A stretch of DNA of 57,308 nucleotides from a virus: positions 1 through 57,308 of the IMG/VR virus record IMGVR_UViG_3300044972_000184. The stretch is one strand, 5' to 3'. The notes under the pieces are model-generated. The model ran no database searches. It worked only from the letters and a program-made list of their open reading frames with translations, and was not told the DNA's origin. This document shows positions 42,636 to 49,959 of the stretch, one piece after another; the stretch's first letter is position 1; every line of letters begins with the position of its first letter. The position numbers and the translations under genes are program-made.

Positions 42636-42860
42636 CTATTTCTTGAACGACCCATAGCCGGTGCCGTTCACGCCGTACTTCCGCATGGCCTTAGCCTCTG
42701 CGGCCTCGGCGGCAGCCATCCGATTGCCACTGGCGGCACTCTCGGCGGGGGACGGCATCGACGGACGACGGCGCATGGCCTTGGCCTCAGCCGCCTCAGC
42801 AGCAGCCATACGGTTCCCACTCGCAACACTAGCGCCAATCGGCGGCATCTTACCCGGCAT
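42636..42860 (-). CDS. Small protein with tandem 18-residue repeat (74 aa)
   Basis: A 74-aa protein containing two copies of ASGNRMAAAEAAEAKAMR separated by a 16-residue Arg/Pro/Ser linker, with a Gly/Lys-rich end (YGVNGTGYGSFKK). The repeats are predicted amphipathic helices. It sits between terminase large subunit and portal. Unknown function; a packaging or head accessory role is possible from position. Confidence 0.65.
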   Translation of the reverse strand: MPGKMPPIGASVASGNRMAAAEAAEAKAMRRRPSMPSPAESAASGNRMAAAEAAEAKAMRKYGVNGTGYGSFKK

Positions 42861-42890
42861 GTCAGTCTCCTTGAGAGAAGGTGAAAAGTA

Positions 42891-44273
42891 TCATGTCCAG
42901 CCTGTCGAGACAACGGGCTTGATCTCTCGCCGCTGGCCGACCTGTGCCCCTGCGAATCCGCTGTTCAGGTGCAGCATGAGGTATTGTAGGGCTTCGGCAA
43001 TGTGGCTGTGGCTGTTCTTGTCGATGGTGTCGGGCTGCTTCATCTTGTACCGGTAGCCGCCCATCATGGCTGCTTTCAGTGACGTGCAGCGCGGGTCCAC
43101 CATGAACGCAGGGTCGCCGTCCATCTGCCGCATGAGGTAGTCGTCGACCGCGTTGATGCGCGCAGAGATGTTGTTCGTCCGCGCCGGGATGACCTTGAAC
43201 CCCTCCGCTTTGATGATGTCGACCACGCTGCGCTCGTCAGTCTGGGCACGCTGCACCCCCGCCGGATCGCAGATAATCATCACCTGACAGCCGGGGAACC
43301 GCTCATATAGCAGCGGTTTGACAATCGTACGGAGAAATCTCTGGATGCCCATGTCGAAGCTGACGGCCTCCGCATGGATCAGCGCCCGCCCACGCGGGTC
43401 CTGCTGACCGAACACAGCCGCCGGCGTCAGCCCCAAGTCCATCCCGACCAGCACCGTGCGCCCCGCGTAGACCCGCAGCGCCTCCTTGGCCATGTGGTAG
43501 TCCGTGCGGAAGTACTTGTAGACCGGGGTGCCCGCGCTCGACAGGCCATACTCCCCGTCGATGAACACCCGGATGTACTCCTCCGACCGCCCCTGCGGAT
43601 CGTAGTACCCTTCGGGCAGGTTCTCGATGTTCTCCGCGTGAGGCGACCTACCCGACGGCTGCTTGAACACATGCCACCCGTTGTCGTTGGGCGACACCCC
43701 GTCCTTGGGGTCAGTGTGCTCCATCATGTAGTACCACCAGCTATCCTGCACTGGCGGGTTGGTATCACAGAAGATGCCATGCCACGTCGGCCCGCCGTCC
43801 TTGGCGGACGGGAAGCGACCCACACGCTTGGACAGCGCGTCGATGATGTCTGGGTGGATATCTCTACACTCGTTGACCCATGCGAAGGTCGCTTCGAGGG
43901 AGTTCAAGTTCGCCACGTCGTCGCTGTCGTCCAGCGCGCGGAACATAATCTCGCACTCGATGTCGCCCACCTTGAGGTAGTAGGTCTTCTTCGTCCGCAG
44001 GTAGTAGCCGCACTGACCCGGCGGGAACCAGTCCATGAACGTCTTGATCGTGGTATCTTCCAACTGCCGCGCCGTCTCGCGCACCACGATGCACCGCGTC
44101 CTGCGGATGCCCTGCTCGTTGGGCTTCTGCATACTGGCCCGCCGGATGATCTCGAACGAACAGGTCACGGACTTGCCGGAGCCGACCGGCCCCATGAGCA
44201 CGCGCATCTTGGCGTTGCTCTCCATGAACTTCTTCCCCGTCGGCGGGGGCGTGTAGAGAATCTCAACTGCCAC
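42891..44273 (-). CDS. terL: Terminase large subunit
   Basis: A 460-aa packaging motor. ATPase: Walker A GPVGSGKS (28-35), Walker B-like ATFAWVNE ending in the catalytic Glu135, and an adenine-binding Q/R region before it. Nuclease domain: Asp279 in VGMDLGLTP, Asp336 in IICDPAG, and a C-terminal HIAEALQYL helix that normally carries the third acidic residue. The order TerS, small gene, TerL, portal is standard. Packs DNA into the procapsid; the packaging mode (headful or cos) cannot be read from the window. Confidence 0.95.
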   Translation of the reverse strand: MAVEILYTPPPTGKKFMESNAKMRVLMGPVGSGKSVTCSFEIIRRASMQKPNEQGIRRTRCIVVRETARQLEDTTIKTFMDWFPPGQCGYYLRTKKTYYLKVGDIECEIMFRALDDSDDVANLNSLEATFAWVNECRDIHPDIIDALSKRVGRFPSAKDGGPTWHGIFCDTNPPVQDSWWYYMMEHTDPKDGVSPNDNGWHVFKQPSGRSPHAENIENLPEGYYDPQGRSEEYIRVFIDGEYGLSSAGTPVYKYFRTDYHMAKEALRVYAGRTVLVGMDLGLTPAAVFGQQDPRGRALIHAEAVSFDMGIQRFLRTIVKPLLYERFPGCQVMIICDPAGVQRAQTDERSVVDIIKAEGFKVIPARTNNISARINAVDDYLMRQMDGDPAFMVDPRCTSLKAAMMGGYRYKMKQPDTIDKNSHSHIAEALQYLMLHLNSGFAGAQVGQRREIKPVVSTGWT

Positions 44274-44406
44274 GGGGGTAGACCCTCATCTGGTACAGCG
44301 TCCCTTCCTTCAGCCGCTTGATCCGGATCATGTAGGACCTGCCACTCTGAGCGACGGCGTGTGCCGCGTCCTCAATGGTGGCGAGGCTCAGGGACTCAAA
44401 ACTCAT
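44263..44406 (-). CDS. Small hypothetical protein between TerS and TerL (47 aa)
   Basis: Start set at ATG 44406, since the longer frame to 44547 lies inside TerS. The product is SFESLSLATIEDAAHAV followed by a basic strand region (YMIRIKRLKEGTLYQMRVYP). It overlaps TerS at its start and TerL at its end (11 bases each), which supports translation. No family recognised. Confidence 0.6.
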   Translation of the reverse strand: MSFESLSLATIEDAAHAVAQSGRSYMIRIKRLKEGTLYQMRVYPRGS

Positions 44407-44914
44407 CGTCGTGGTCGATCTGGTAGAGGTGGGCTTCAGAGTCAGGGATGTTGTCGGTGTCGTAGATTGGGGTGGCGTCGATGACTCGGGCGTCTGCTGG
44501 GTTGTTGCCAAGGTTGATCGTGATTCGGACACCGCCGGCGCTGGCATTGCTGTTGTCCTCGGTGTTCTTGGGTTCCAGTCCGGCCCACTTGACCGTGCTC
44601 TTGATGAGGTCGGCCTTCACGGCGGGGGACACGCCCGGATCGTGGATCAGCATATAGCTGGTCGTCAGCAGTTCCTCAGCCTGCGCCCGCGCCTTGAGGC
44701 GGAAGGTCAGCCCCTTCTCCCTGATCTCGTCGCGGTACTTCTCCACCTGCTTGAGAAACACGGGGTCCTTGTTGAACGCCAGCAGTTGGTTGGCGTCTAT
44801 ACCATGGCGATCCTTGACCTCATCGAGCGTCTCCCCGCTGCCTTCCAGCATGAGGGCCACATCGAACGTAAGTCGGTCCGTCCACTTGGTGAGGTGTAAT
44901 GGGTGCCTGTCCAT
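44396..44914 (-). CDS. terS: Terminase small subunit
   Basis: A 172-aa protein. An N-terminal DNA-binding region (DVALMLEGSGETLDEVKDRHGID) precedes a central helix rich in charged residues (QVEKYRDEIREKGLTFRLKARAQAEELL) and DPGVSPAVKADLIKSTVKWAGLEP, the form of podovirus small terminases. The tail is acidic (DHDDEF). It recognises phage DNA for packaging and hands it to TerL. Confidence 0.85.
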   Translation of the reverse strand: MDRHPLHLTKWTDRLTFDVALMLEGSGETLDEVKDRHGIDANQLLAFNKDPVFLKQVEKYRDEIREKGLTFRLKARAQAEELLTTSYMLIHDPGVSPAVKADLIKSTVKWAGLEPKNTEDNSNASAGGVRITINLGNNPADARVIDATPIYDTDNIPDSEAHLYQIDHDDEF

Positions 44915-44960
44915 GGGGCGAAGATAACACTTGGCTATGGGATGGGGAAGGGGGCTGTCC

Positions 44961-45437
44961 CTACTCCCCGTGATCGTCTGTGTACCCCAACTCCCGGTAC
45001 AGCAAATCGCGCACCTTCATAGCCAGTTCGAGTGTGCTATATCTGCCCCCAAACACGGTACCGACGCGAACCCTCCATCCGCCGCTGCTAAAGTCGATGC
45101 CGTTTTGCCCAGACGTATTATTCTTAGCGCGGCTCTTGTTCTTCGCGTTGACCGCTGGGGTTGCGACCCTGAGGTTCTCGATCCTATTGTCGAGCGTATC
45201 GCGGTTGATGTGGTCCAGCATCCCGTCCGGCCACTCTCCATGGACGACAGCCCACACCACCCTATGAGCGGCGTACTTGCGGCCTTCGATCTTCACTTCC
45301 CCGTACGGCTGTCTGTCGTCCTTCTTCTTCCGCAACTGGACATACGCGGGCTTACCCGTCGAGCGCCTGATAAGCACACCAGTGCCGTGGTCGTACGTAA
45401 AGTACGCTTGGAAGTTCACATGTTTTGCGTTCGTCAT
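44961..45437 (-). CDS. HNH homing-type endonuclease
   Basis: A 158-aa protein with the HNH pattern: AAHRVVW then LDHINRDTLDNRIENLRVAT and NAKNKSRAKNNTSG. The last 40 residues resemble a small AP2-like or NUMOD-like DNA-contact motif (GWRVRVGTVFGGRYSTLELAM). Start taken at ATG 45437; an in-frame extension to 45611 is of poor quality. No ribosome site is clear. It is a free-standing gene upstream of TerS. Alternatives are a mobile endonuclease or an HNH protein aiding terminase. Confidence 0.88.
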   Translation of the reverse strand: MTNAKHVNFQAYFTYDHGTGVLIRRSTGKPAYVQLRKKKDDRQPYGEVKIEGRKYAAHRVVWAVVHGEWPDGMLDHINRDTLDNRIENLRVATPAVNAKNKSRAKNNTSGQNGIDFSSGGWRVRVGTVFGGRYSTLELAMKVRDLLYRELGYTDDHGE

Positions 45438-45764
45438 AGGGGGGTATGTACAGGACTGGCGCGGTTGGGTCAATACCCCCCTTGGTTTTTTGGGGTCTTG
45501 TTCTGAGAGGGATACTATCATACCGGGGGCGTCGGTTTTCTCCAGTCCAACCCCCCCCCATGCCTGACTGTTTAGCCTGCGTTTGCAACGGCTTAGGGCA
45601 AGCGCCGTCACCTAGGGAAACGGGCAAAACTAGACTTCCCCGTCAGGTTATGGTCTAAGGAAAGGGTCAGCGGCGCACGACGCACCGCAGACAGGGAGAC
45701 GGGTTCACAAGCCCCGAACCCGCTCTTTGACATCGCTAGGGGCTTTATAACGTGGAGCATTACC
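45438..45764. other. Divergent intergenic region between the two arms
   Basis: 327 bases with no supported gene, where transcription must start outward in both directions. Visible: an inverted repeat CAATACCCC (45471-45479) / GGGGTCTTG (45492-45500) with one mismatch and a T-rich loop; a C9 homopolymer at about 45551; a perfect 7-bp inverted repeat CGGGTTC (45700-45706) / GAACCCG (45716-45722). No promoter with good -35/-10 spacing was found by eye. A GGAG site serves the gene at 45765. Confidence 0.6.
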
Positions 45765-46058
45765 ATGGCTATGAAGCGCAACGAACAGAAGGCCGAGTTC
45801 ACCAAGATGCCCTTGGAGAACATGTCAGCACCGGTCCGCCAGAAGGCGGAAGCGTGGCTGAAGGCTGACGCAGCGGCGAAGGACGCCAAGAAGGCGTTCC
45901 AAGACACTGCATCGGCGGCGGCCCGCAAGGCCAAGGTGATCGGCGCAAGCCAGTATCTTGCCTTCGGTATGGGTTTTGGCGGTATCCCCGCCTACACCAT
46001 CAAGGACGTGGAAGCCCCCAAGGCTGCCACTGCCACGGCAGCCGGCCCGAAGTTCTAA
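45765..46058 (+). CDS. First early-arm protein, hypothetical (97 aa)
   Basis: A 97-aa protein, first gene of the plus-strand arm, with GGAG 9 bases before ATG. Residues 1-60 are Ala/Lys-rich helix (VRQKAEAWLKADAAAKDAKKAFQ). The second half has a Gly/Tyr/Ile stretch (YLAFGMGFGGIPAYTIKDV) and an Ala/Thr tail. Charge and length are typical of early host-takeover proteins, but no family is recognised. Confidence 0.7.
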   Translation: MAMKRNEQKAEFTKMPLENMSAPVRQKAEAWLKADAAAKDAKKAFQDTASAAARKAKVIGASQYLAFGMGFGGIPAYTIKDVEAPKAATATAAGPKF

Positions 46059-46122
46059 GTCAAAGACGGACGGGAGGCAGCGCAAGCTGCCTCCCAAGTC
46101 CCCTAACCTACGGACGCACACC

Positions 46123-46281
46123 ATGCCTGATTATGACAAGGGCTACACCGTCGTTTGGTACGAAGGGTGGAGCGAGTACCGCAAGTGGTTCGCCACTGAA
46201 CATCAAGCGCAAGAGTACGTCGACGCCACGGGCATGGACCCGGACGAGTTCGACATCGTAGAGGGAGTTGTACATGCTTAA
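46123..46281 (+). CDS. Small hypothetical protein (52 aa)
   Basis: ATG 46123 to TAA 46281. The protein is acidic and aromatic-rich (YTVVWYEGWSEYRKWFATEHQAQEYVDATGMDP...), resembling small one-domain proteins with an alpha-beta fold. The upstream frame to 45958 lies in the preceding gene. It overlaps the next tiny gene by 8 bases. Confidence 0.65.
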   Translation: MPDYDKGYTVVWYEGWSEYRKWFATEHQAQEYVDATGMDPDEFDIVEGVVHA

Positions 46282-46351
46282 GCTACTCGAACTGGCAGCG
46301 ATGCCACTGACGATCCTGTTCTTCCTCGGTGTGTGGATCGGCACCAACTGA
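46274..46351 (+). CDS. Tiny membrane peptide (25 aa)
   Basis: ATG 46274 to TGA 46351. The 25-residue product is a single hydrophobic helix (LLELAAMPLTILFFLGVWIG) with a Lys near the N-terminus. It overlaps the upstream gene by 8 bases and is followed immediately by a strong terminator, so it would be the last gene of a three-gene early transcript. Single-helix peptides of this kind can act on the host membrane; the role here is unknown. Confidence 0.5.
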   Translation: MLKLLELAAMPLTILFFLGVWIGTN

Positions 46352-46357
46352 CCCTGA

Positions 46358-46387
46358 CCCCACTGGCTTCGGCTGGTGGGGTTTTTT
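46358..46387 (+). terminator. Rho-independent terminator, plus strand
   Basis: CCCCACTGGC (46358-46367) pairs with GCTGGTGGGG (46372-46381), ten pairs including two G-U, around a TTCG tetraloop closed by C-G, then six T's (46382-46387). This is an ideal intrinsic terminator and it closes the 45765-46351 transcript just ahead of the iteron region. Confidence 0.92.
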
Positions 46388-46560
46388 CGTGTCAAGTTAT
46401 CAGGTGTCAAGTTTCGAGGTCGCTATCGCTCCCCATACGTCGGGGGTCTGTATCTCGCGCGTGTTGCAGCGCCGTTATCGACTGCCTCGATCATGCGATT
46501 ATACAGTCGGGGGGCCGTAACTTTACAATAATCTAGAAAATCTATAGCCCATATCGTGTA

Positions 46561-47034
46561 ATTTCAATGACTTAGCACTTAACTATACAACCCTGTATAC
46601 CGATAACTTGACACGACGGATGTGTGTAAAGTTAGGCGTAACTTGACACGTGATACGCGGAAAAAGTGTAAAGTTAGCGTGTAAAGTTAGCGTTTTACCA
46701 AGGAAAAACAGTGGGTTAAGCCACAGGCATCCGGCAGAAATCGATTCTCTATATAATATAGATAATCTGTTTAATACATAGAACATTTGTAGAACATACT
46801 ATGTTTTGCTGTTTTTAGGAAAATGAAACTTTACATGTAAAGTTACGCAACCCCTAAAAAACTTGTGGTGTTAAGTTTCGCGAGTAGATTATTTAGATCA
46901 ACCTAGCAATATCAATGACTTAGCCGTGTCAAGTTAGCTCATTTCCGGATTACACCCCCAGAAACTAGATTATATACTAGATTGTAAAGTTACATAGCCC
47001 TATTACGAAAAAACCCAGCGAAATCAACGGCTTG
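46561..47034 (+). repeat. Second dispersed motif TCAATGACTTAGC, three copies
   Basis: ATTTCAATGACTTAGC at 46561-46576, ATATCAATGACTTAGC at 46909-46924, and a diverged AAATCAACGGCTTGCG at 47021-47036. The 46909 and 47021 copies are followed closely by a copy of the 11-bp iteron, and the 46561 copy by a degenerate one (CACTTAACTA). The same order repeating three times suggests a larger composite unit. Confidence 0.65.
46827..46844. promoter_or_regulatory. Perfect 18-bp palindrome within the iteron region
   Basis: AACTTTACATGTAAAGTT is its own reverse complement, formed by two iterons head to head. A dimeric DNA-binding protein site is the natural reading. It lies at the right edge of the most AT-rich segment. 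Confidence 0.6.
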
Positions 47035-47143
47035 CGCCGAAACTTGACACGCCGGGCCGGCTGGCCTAGGTTTGGCTGGCCCGAAGCGGCGACCCGGTGT
47101 AAAGTTACACGGGATTACACACCACCACATACCGGAGGCTATC

Positions 47144-47452
47144 ATGCCAAAGAAAGTATACACCTCGTTCAGTGATCTACGTGACAACGTGTTCAGTTCC
47201 TCGAAACTTGACACCAAGACCCTCAAGGTCTGCACCATCCGCCGTAGCTACCTGTCGTCACAGGATGCGGTCTATGACTGGCGTGTTGGTCACGATCTGC
47301 TGGTAATTGACACCGACAGCCCCTTCAATGGCTGCACCCTCAGCGTTCTCGATACCCCTGTTCTCCGTCAGAATGGCTACACTGACCTGTCCATCAGCTA
47401 CAATCGTGGCCTTGAGCCGGTTGCTCTGCCGCTGGTTCGGGAGGTGTTCTGA
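47144..47452 (+). CDS. Hypothetical protein after the iteron region (102 aa)
   Basis: ATG 47144 is chosen because CGGAGG lies just upstream; the longer frame to 47072 runs into an iteron. A 102-aa alpha-beta protein without a recognised motif (SFSDLRDNVFSSSKLDTKTLKVCTIRRSYL...). First gene of the second early block and coupled to the next gene by an ATG one base into its stop. Confidence 0.7.
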   Translation: MPKKVYTSFSDLRDNVFSSSKLDTKTLKVCTIRRSYLSSQDAVYDWRVGHDLLVIDTDSPFNGCTLSVLDTPVLRQNGYTDLSISYNRGLEPVALPLVREVF

Positions 47453-47691
47453 TGCGTATCGGTAACTGGCTACTGGTCGACAAGGCCACCAACGAACCCG
47501 TCAACAAGGGTGACACCATCACTGACTTCCGTGGAGAGATGCACGTCCTCCATGATGCTACCCCACCTCGCAAGCCCGGTGCTGCTGGTTATGCCACTGT
47601 AATCTACACCGGCAACGACGACCGGCAGCATTACCACCAGTGCTACGTCAGCGTTTACAACCTCAAGTGGATCGAAGGAGCCGCTCAATGA
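47452..47691 (+). CDS. Hypothetical protein (79 aa)
   Basis: A 79-aa beta-rich protein (RIGNWLLVDKATNEPVNKGDTITDFRGEM...) resembling a small SH3-like barrel, with a His/Tyr cluster near the C-terminus (HYHQCYVSVYNLKWI). Starts on the preceding stop and is overlapped by the next start. No family recognised. Confidence 0.68.
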   Translation: MRIGNWLLVDKATNEPVNKGDTITDFRGEMHVLHDATPPRKPGAAGYATVIYTGNDDRQHYHQCYVSVYNLKWIEGAAQ

Positions 47692-48008
47692 CCACCGACC
47701 TCGCTAACCGCACTCTCGAACTGTCGTTCGGTGAACATCTCCCCATGCTCAATCTCACCTGTGGTGGGAAGAAGTTGTGGGAGGCTGTGGGATATCTCTC
47801 TGTATGGGCTGCATCCAGTGATCGCTATCGCCACTGCCGCATCATCGGTGGTGTCTACGGTGATGTGCCGGAACTGACAGCGACCTACTGGCGGGAAGAA
47901 CACGCTGCCCATAACGTCAACGACAACCCCATCACTTTCCAGATGGGTGCTGTCTGGCACCATGACGGTGGCCCTGATGGCGAGGGGTACTTCTCGTTCC
48001 ATAGCTAG
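47688..48008 (+). CDS. Hypothetical protein (106 aa)
   Basis: ATG 47688 overlaps the upstream stop by 4 bases (ATGA). A 106-aa protein with a helix-containing N-terminus and a C-terminus rich in His, Asp and Gly (VWHHDGGPDGEGYF). No motif recognised. Followed by a 64-base gap that holds a 6-bp hairpin (ACCGGC/GCCGGT at about 48010-48027) without a T-run. Confidence 0.65.
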   Translation: MTTDLANRTLELSFGEHLPMLNLTCGGKKLWEAVGYLSVWAASSDRYRHCRIIGGVYGDVPELTATYWREEHAAHNVNDNPITFQMGAVWHHDGGPDGEGYFSFHS

Positions 48009-48072
48009 TCGAAACCGGCCTAGTGCCGGTCTGTGGGTAATGACCATCCCACACTGATGAGACAGGTCACAC

Positions 48073-48507
48073 ATGGAGAAGTCTATGACGGATACCACCA
48101 AGTCCACCCGTGTCGGTGGACACAAAGTCCGACAGTTCGTTCAGAACCGGCAACCGTTCCACAACAGCGGCAGCAACTATAACCATCCCAAGGGCAGCAC
48201 CCTGTGGGGAGAGCAGCTTACCCCTGACCTCTACATGGTGTTCAGCTATTGCCTCAGTTGGCCCCTCTATGCCTGCTGGAAGGGGGTGTGGTTCAAGAAC
48301 GAGGACAAGTACGGTCCTACCACCAGCAAGCACAGCAGTCAGGCTCACCCCCTCGGTAAGTGTGTCCCGCTGTCACTGGCACAGATGTACCAGATATATT
48401 CCTACAGCCAGCCATCGACGGCTGCCATGGTGGAGGCTGCCAAGCTGAAACTTCTCTCTGACCCCAACGACATCGCCATCGTTACCGAGGAAAGGATCAC
48501 AGCATGA
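48073..48507 (+). CDS. Hypothetical protein (144 aa)
   Basis: A 144-aa protein. Start could be ATG 48073 or 48085; the second has GGAG at a better distance. It carries Trp/Tyr-rich strands (YMVFSYCLSWPLYACWKGVWF) and a C-terminal helix. The short spacing to downstream genes (4-base overlap) shows it belongs to the early operon. No family recognised. Confidence 0.65.
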   Translation: MEKSMTDTTKSTRVGGHKVRQFVQNRQPFHNSGSNYNHPKGSTLWGEQLTPDLYMVFSYCLSWPLYACWKGVWFKNEDKYGPTTSKHSSQAHPLGKCVPLSLAQMYQIYSYSQPSTAAMVEAAKLKLLSDPNDIAIVTEERITA

Positions 48508-48701
48508 GCCTACATCCCCTGTTTCTGATCCTCTACGCCATGCTGGGGGTTCTCACTTGGTGGGCTGTATCATCCCACCTCACCACCTTCGTGGTGGCCT
48601 ACGCACTGCTGGCCGTCGGCTTGGCAGTGATCCACTACGCCTATGTCAACGACCTCAAGAGGAGCGAGACCCATGACGACGACATCGACTGGGATATCTG
48701 A
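48504..48701 (+). CDS. Small membrane protein with two helices (65 aa)
   Basis: Two predicted membrane helices (about residues 5-24 and 29-47: FLILYAMLGVLTWWAV and FVVAYALLAVGLAVIHYAYV), followed by an acidic cytoplasmic tail (HDDDIDWDI). ATG overlaps the upstream stop by 4 bases. No family recognised; could alter the host membrane. Confidence 0.68.
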   Translation: MSLHPLFLILYAMLGVLTWWAVSSHLTTFVVAYALLAVGLAVIHYAYVNDLKRSETHDDDIDWDI

Positions 48702-49326
48702 GAAGCGCAAAGCGGCGCTGATCGAGCAGCACCGTCACATTAACGTCGACTATGACTGGTGGGACTGCACCTACGACGACTTCATCGAGACAGCCAAGGC
48801 CAAGGGGTTCTACACCACAACCAAGGACATGTCTTTCAGCGGGTTCTGGTCACAGGGTGACGGTGCCTCCTTCACTGGCGGTGTCGATGTGCCGGCTTTC
48901 ATTGCCTACGTTAAGGCGGAGAACGCCAAGCTGGTAGCTGAGGGCAAGACTGCCCCCCTCGACCCCTACCCATGGATCGACAAGCTGTACCAGCACGGTA
49001 GCGACATCGAGATCAAGGTTGTTCGCAACAGCCGTCACTATGCCCACGAGAACACCTGTGGGATCGACATCGGGTTTGCCGGGTCGTTCGCTTACATGCT
49101 CGACGACGGTGACGATGAGACCCGTAGTGCAGTGCTCGGAGCATGGGACGAAGCACTCAGCGCCGACATCGACCAGCTTGAGAAGGACATCGAGTCGACA
49201 CGCTATGCCTTGTGCAGAGAACTCTACCGGTCACTGGAGTCAGAATATGAACATCTCACCAGCGATGACGCTGTGTGGGACACCATCGAAGCCAACGATT
49301 TACACCAAGAGGAGGACGACGAATGA
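48673..49326 (+). CDS. Conserved phage protein with FSGFWSQGDGA motif (217 aa)
   Basis: ATG 48673 has GAGGAGCGAG upstream. Residues 20-75 read YDWWDCTYDDFIETAKAKG then MSFSGFWSQGDGASF, the signature of a widespread phage protein family. Databases sometimes label it as antitoxin-related, a label I would not trust without evidence. The remainder is acidic with a helical C-terminus. It overlaps the membrane protein gene by 29 bases. Function unknown. Confidence 0.75.
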   Translation: MTTTSTGISEKRKAALIEQHRHINVDYDWWDCTYDDFIETAKAKGFYTTTKDMSFSGFWSQGDGASFTGGVDVPAFIAYVKAENAKLVAEGKTAPLDPYPWIDKLYQHGSDIEIKVVRNSRHYAHENTCGIDIGFAGSFAYMLDDGDDETRSAVLGAWDEALSADIDQLEKDIESTRYALCRELYRSLESEYEHLTSDDAVWDTIEANDLHQEEDDE

Positions 49327-49922
49327 GCCGACTGACCAACAGCATCCGTGAGGAAATGGCCCGCAAACTGGTGGCCTATCGCTACACCAACGACGCCAAG
49401 GAACTGGTGCAACTGAACCGCAAGCTGGCTGACCGAGCCTATGCCTACCTCTACTCCAAGGAAGTGCTGGCAGCGATGGCGGTGGTGAACAAACACTTCC
49501 CCGACGCCTTCACCGTGACCAGTGACTACAGGGGTATGCCGGTCAACGCCGGCGGTTACAGGGTCAACATCGGCGGCAATCTCCATAGCCGTTGGGTGAG
49601 GATCGAGCAGGCCAAGCACGACGGGTACAAGATCGCCGGTCGCTACACTGAACACGGCATCACCGACGAGGCGCTGTCCGAGGAGATCAAGAACTTCGCC
49701 ACGCGGTACAGGCAGTTCGATGATCTCTGTGCAGCGGCATACAGTGAAGCCATGGCAGTGCTGAGCACCTGCTCCACCGGCAAGAAGCTGGCAGCAGCGT
49801 GGCCTGAGGCTATGCCTGTCATCGGTGATCTCATCCCTGAGGCTGACCGGACGCTGCCCACTGTGCAGGTTGCCGATGTCAACGCCAAGTTCGGCCTGCC
49901 CCCTGAGTCCAAGGCTGAGTGA
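49323..49922 (+). CDS. Conserved phage protein, possibly Nmad5-like (199 aa)
   Basis: ATG 49323 overlaps the upstream stop (ATGA). The N-terminus (SRLTNSIREEMARKLVAYRYT) resembles the start of the nucleotide-modification-associated domain 5 family, which also shares this length. Helical N-terminal third, beta-containing middle (YRVNIGGNLHSRWVRIEQ), helical C-terminus. If the resemblance holds it would hint at modified phage DNA, but no base-modifying enzyme was found. Low certainty on family, good certainty as a gene. Confidence 0.65.
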   Translation: MSRLTNSIREEMARKLVAYRYTNDAKELVQLNRKLADRAYAYLYSKEVLAAMAVVNKHFPDAFTVTSDYRGMPVNAGGYRVNIGGNLHSRWVRIEQAKHDGYKIAGRYTEHGITDEALSEEIKNFATRYRQFDDLCAAAYSEAMAVLSTCSTGKKLAAAWPEAMPVIGDLIPEADRTLPTVQVADVNAKFGLPPESKAE

Positions 49923-49959
49923 TTGTGTATCGCTTAACTAAAATAAGGAACGACAGACA

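Larger units (their letters stand above)
46389..47107. repeat. Iteron family GTGT(A/C)AAGTTA, about 15 copies in both orientations
   Basis: Forward copies start at 46389, 46404, 46624, 46666, 46679, 46835, 46868, 46926, 46982 and 47097. Reverse copies (TAACTT[TG]ACAC) start at 46517, 46604, 46639, 46826 and 47040. The copies at 46666 and 46679 are in direct tandem with 13-bp spacing. The pair at 46826/46835 forms a perfect 18-bp palindrome. One further match (47204) lies inside the next gene and may be chance. The repeats are read directly; their function as protein-binding sites is inferred. Confidence 0.85.
46352..47143. other. AT-rich non-coding region with repeats: candidate origin or control locus
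   Basis: About 790 bases with no supported gene and visibly lower GC than its surroundings. After the terminator it holds about 15 copies of an 11-bp repeat in both orientations (see the repeat feature), a strongly AT-rich stretch at 46741-46815, and three copies of a second motif, [AT]TCAA[TC]G[AG]CTT[AG][GC]. Iterons plus an adjacent AT-rich stretch is the design of many plasmid and phage origins. Operators for an arm-wide regulator are the alternative. Short ORFs here are mostly repeat sequence. Confidence 0.6.

Noticed and set aside
45661-45740. tRNA-like look of GGGTTC...GAACCC
   Set aside because: No acceptor stem, anticodon arm or CCA end can be built around it; simple inverted repeat.
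45727-45751. TTGACA ... TATAAC before the first early gene
   Set aside because: The boxes are only 13 bases apart and the transcript would have a leader too short to hold the GGAG site. Not accepted as a sigma70 promoter.
46583-46786. A 67-codon minus-strand frame in the iteron region, and others at 46329-46520 and 46990-47238
   Set aside because: They consist largely of the repeats and AT-rich DNA, lack ribosome sites and overlap the terminator or iterons.
46389-47107. CRISPR array
   Set aside because: Repeats are only 11 bp, in both orientations and irregularly spaced; no uniform spacers and no Cas effector genes.
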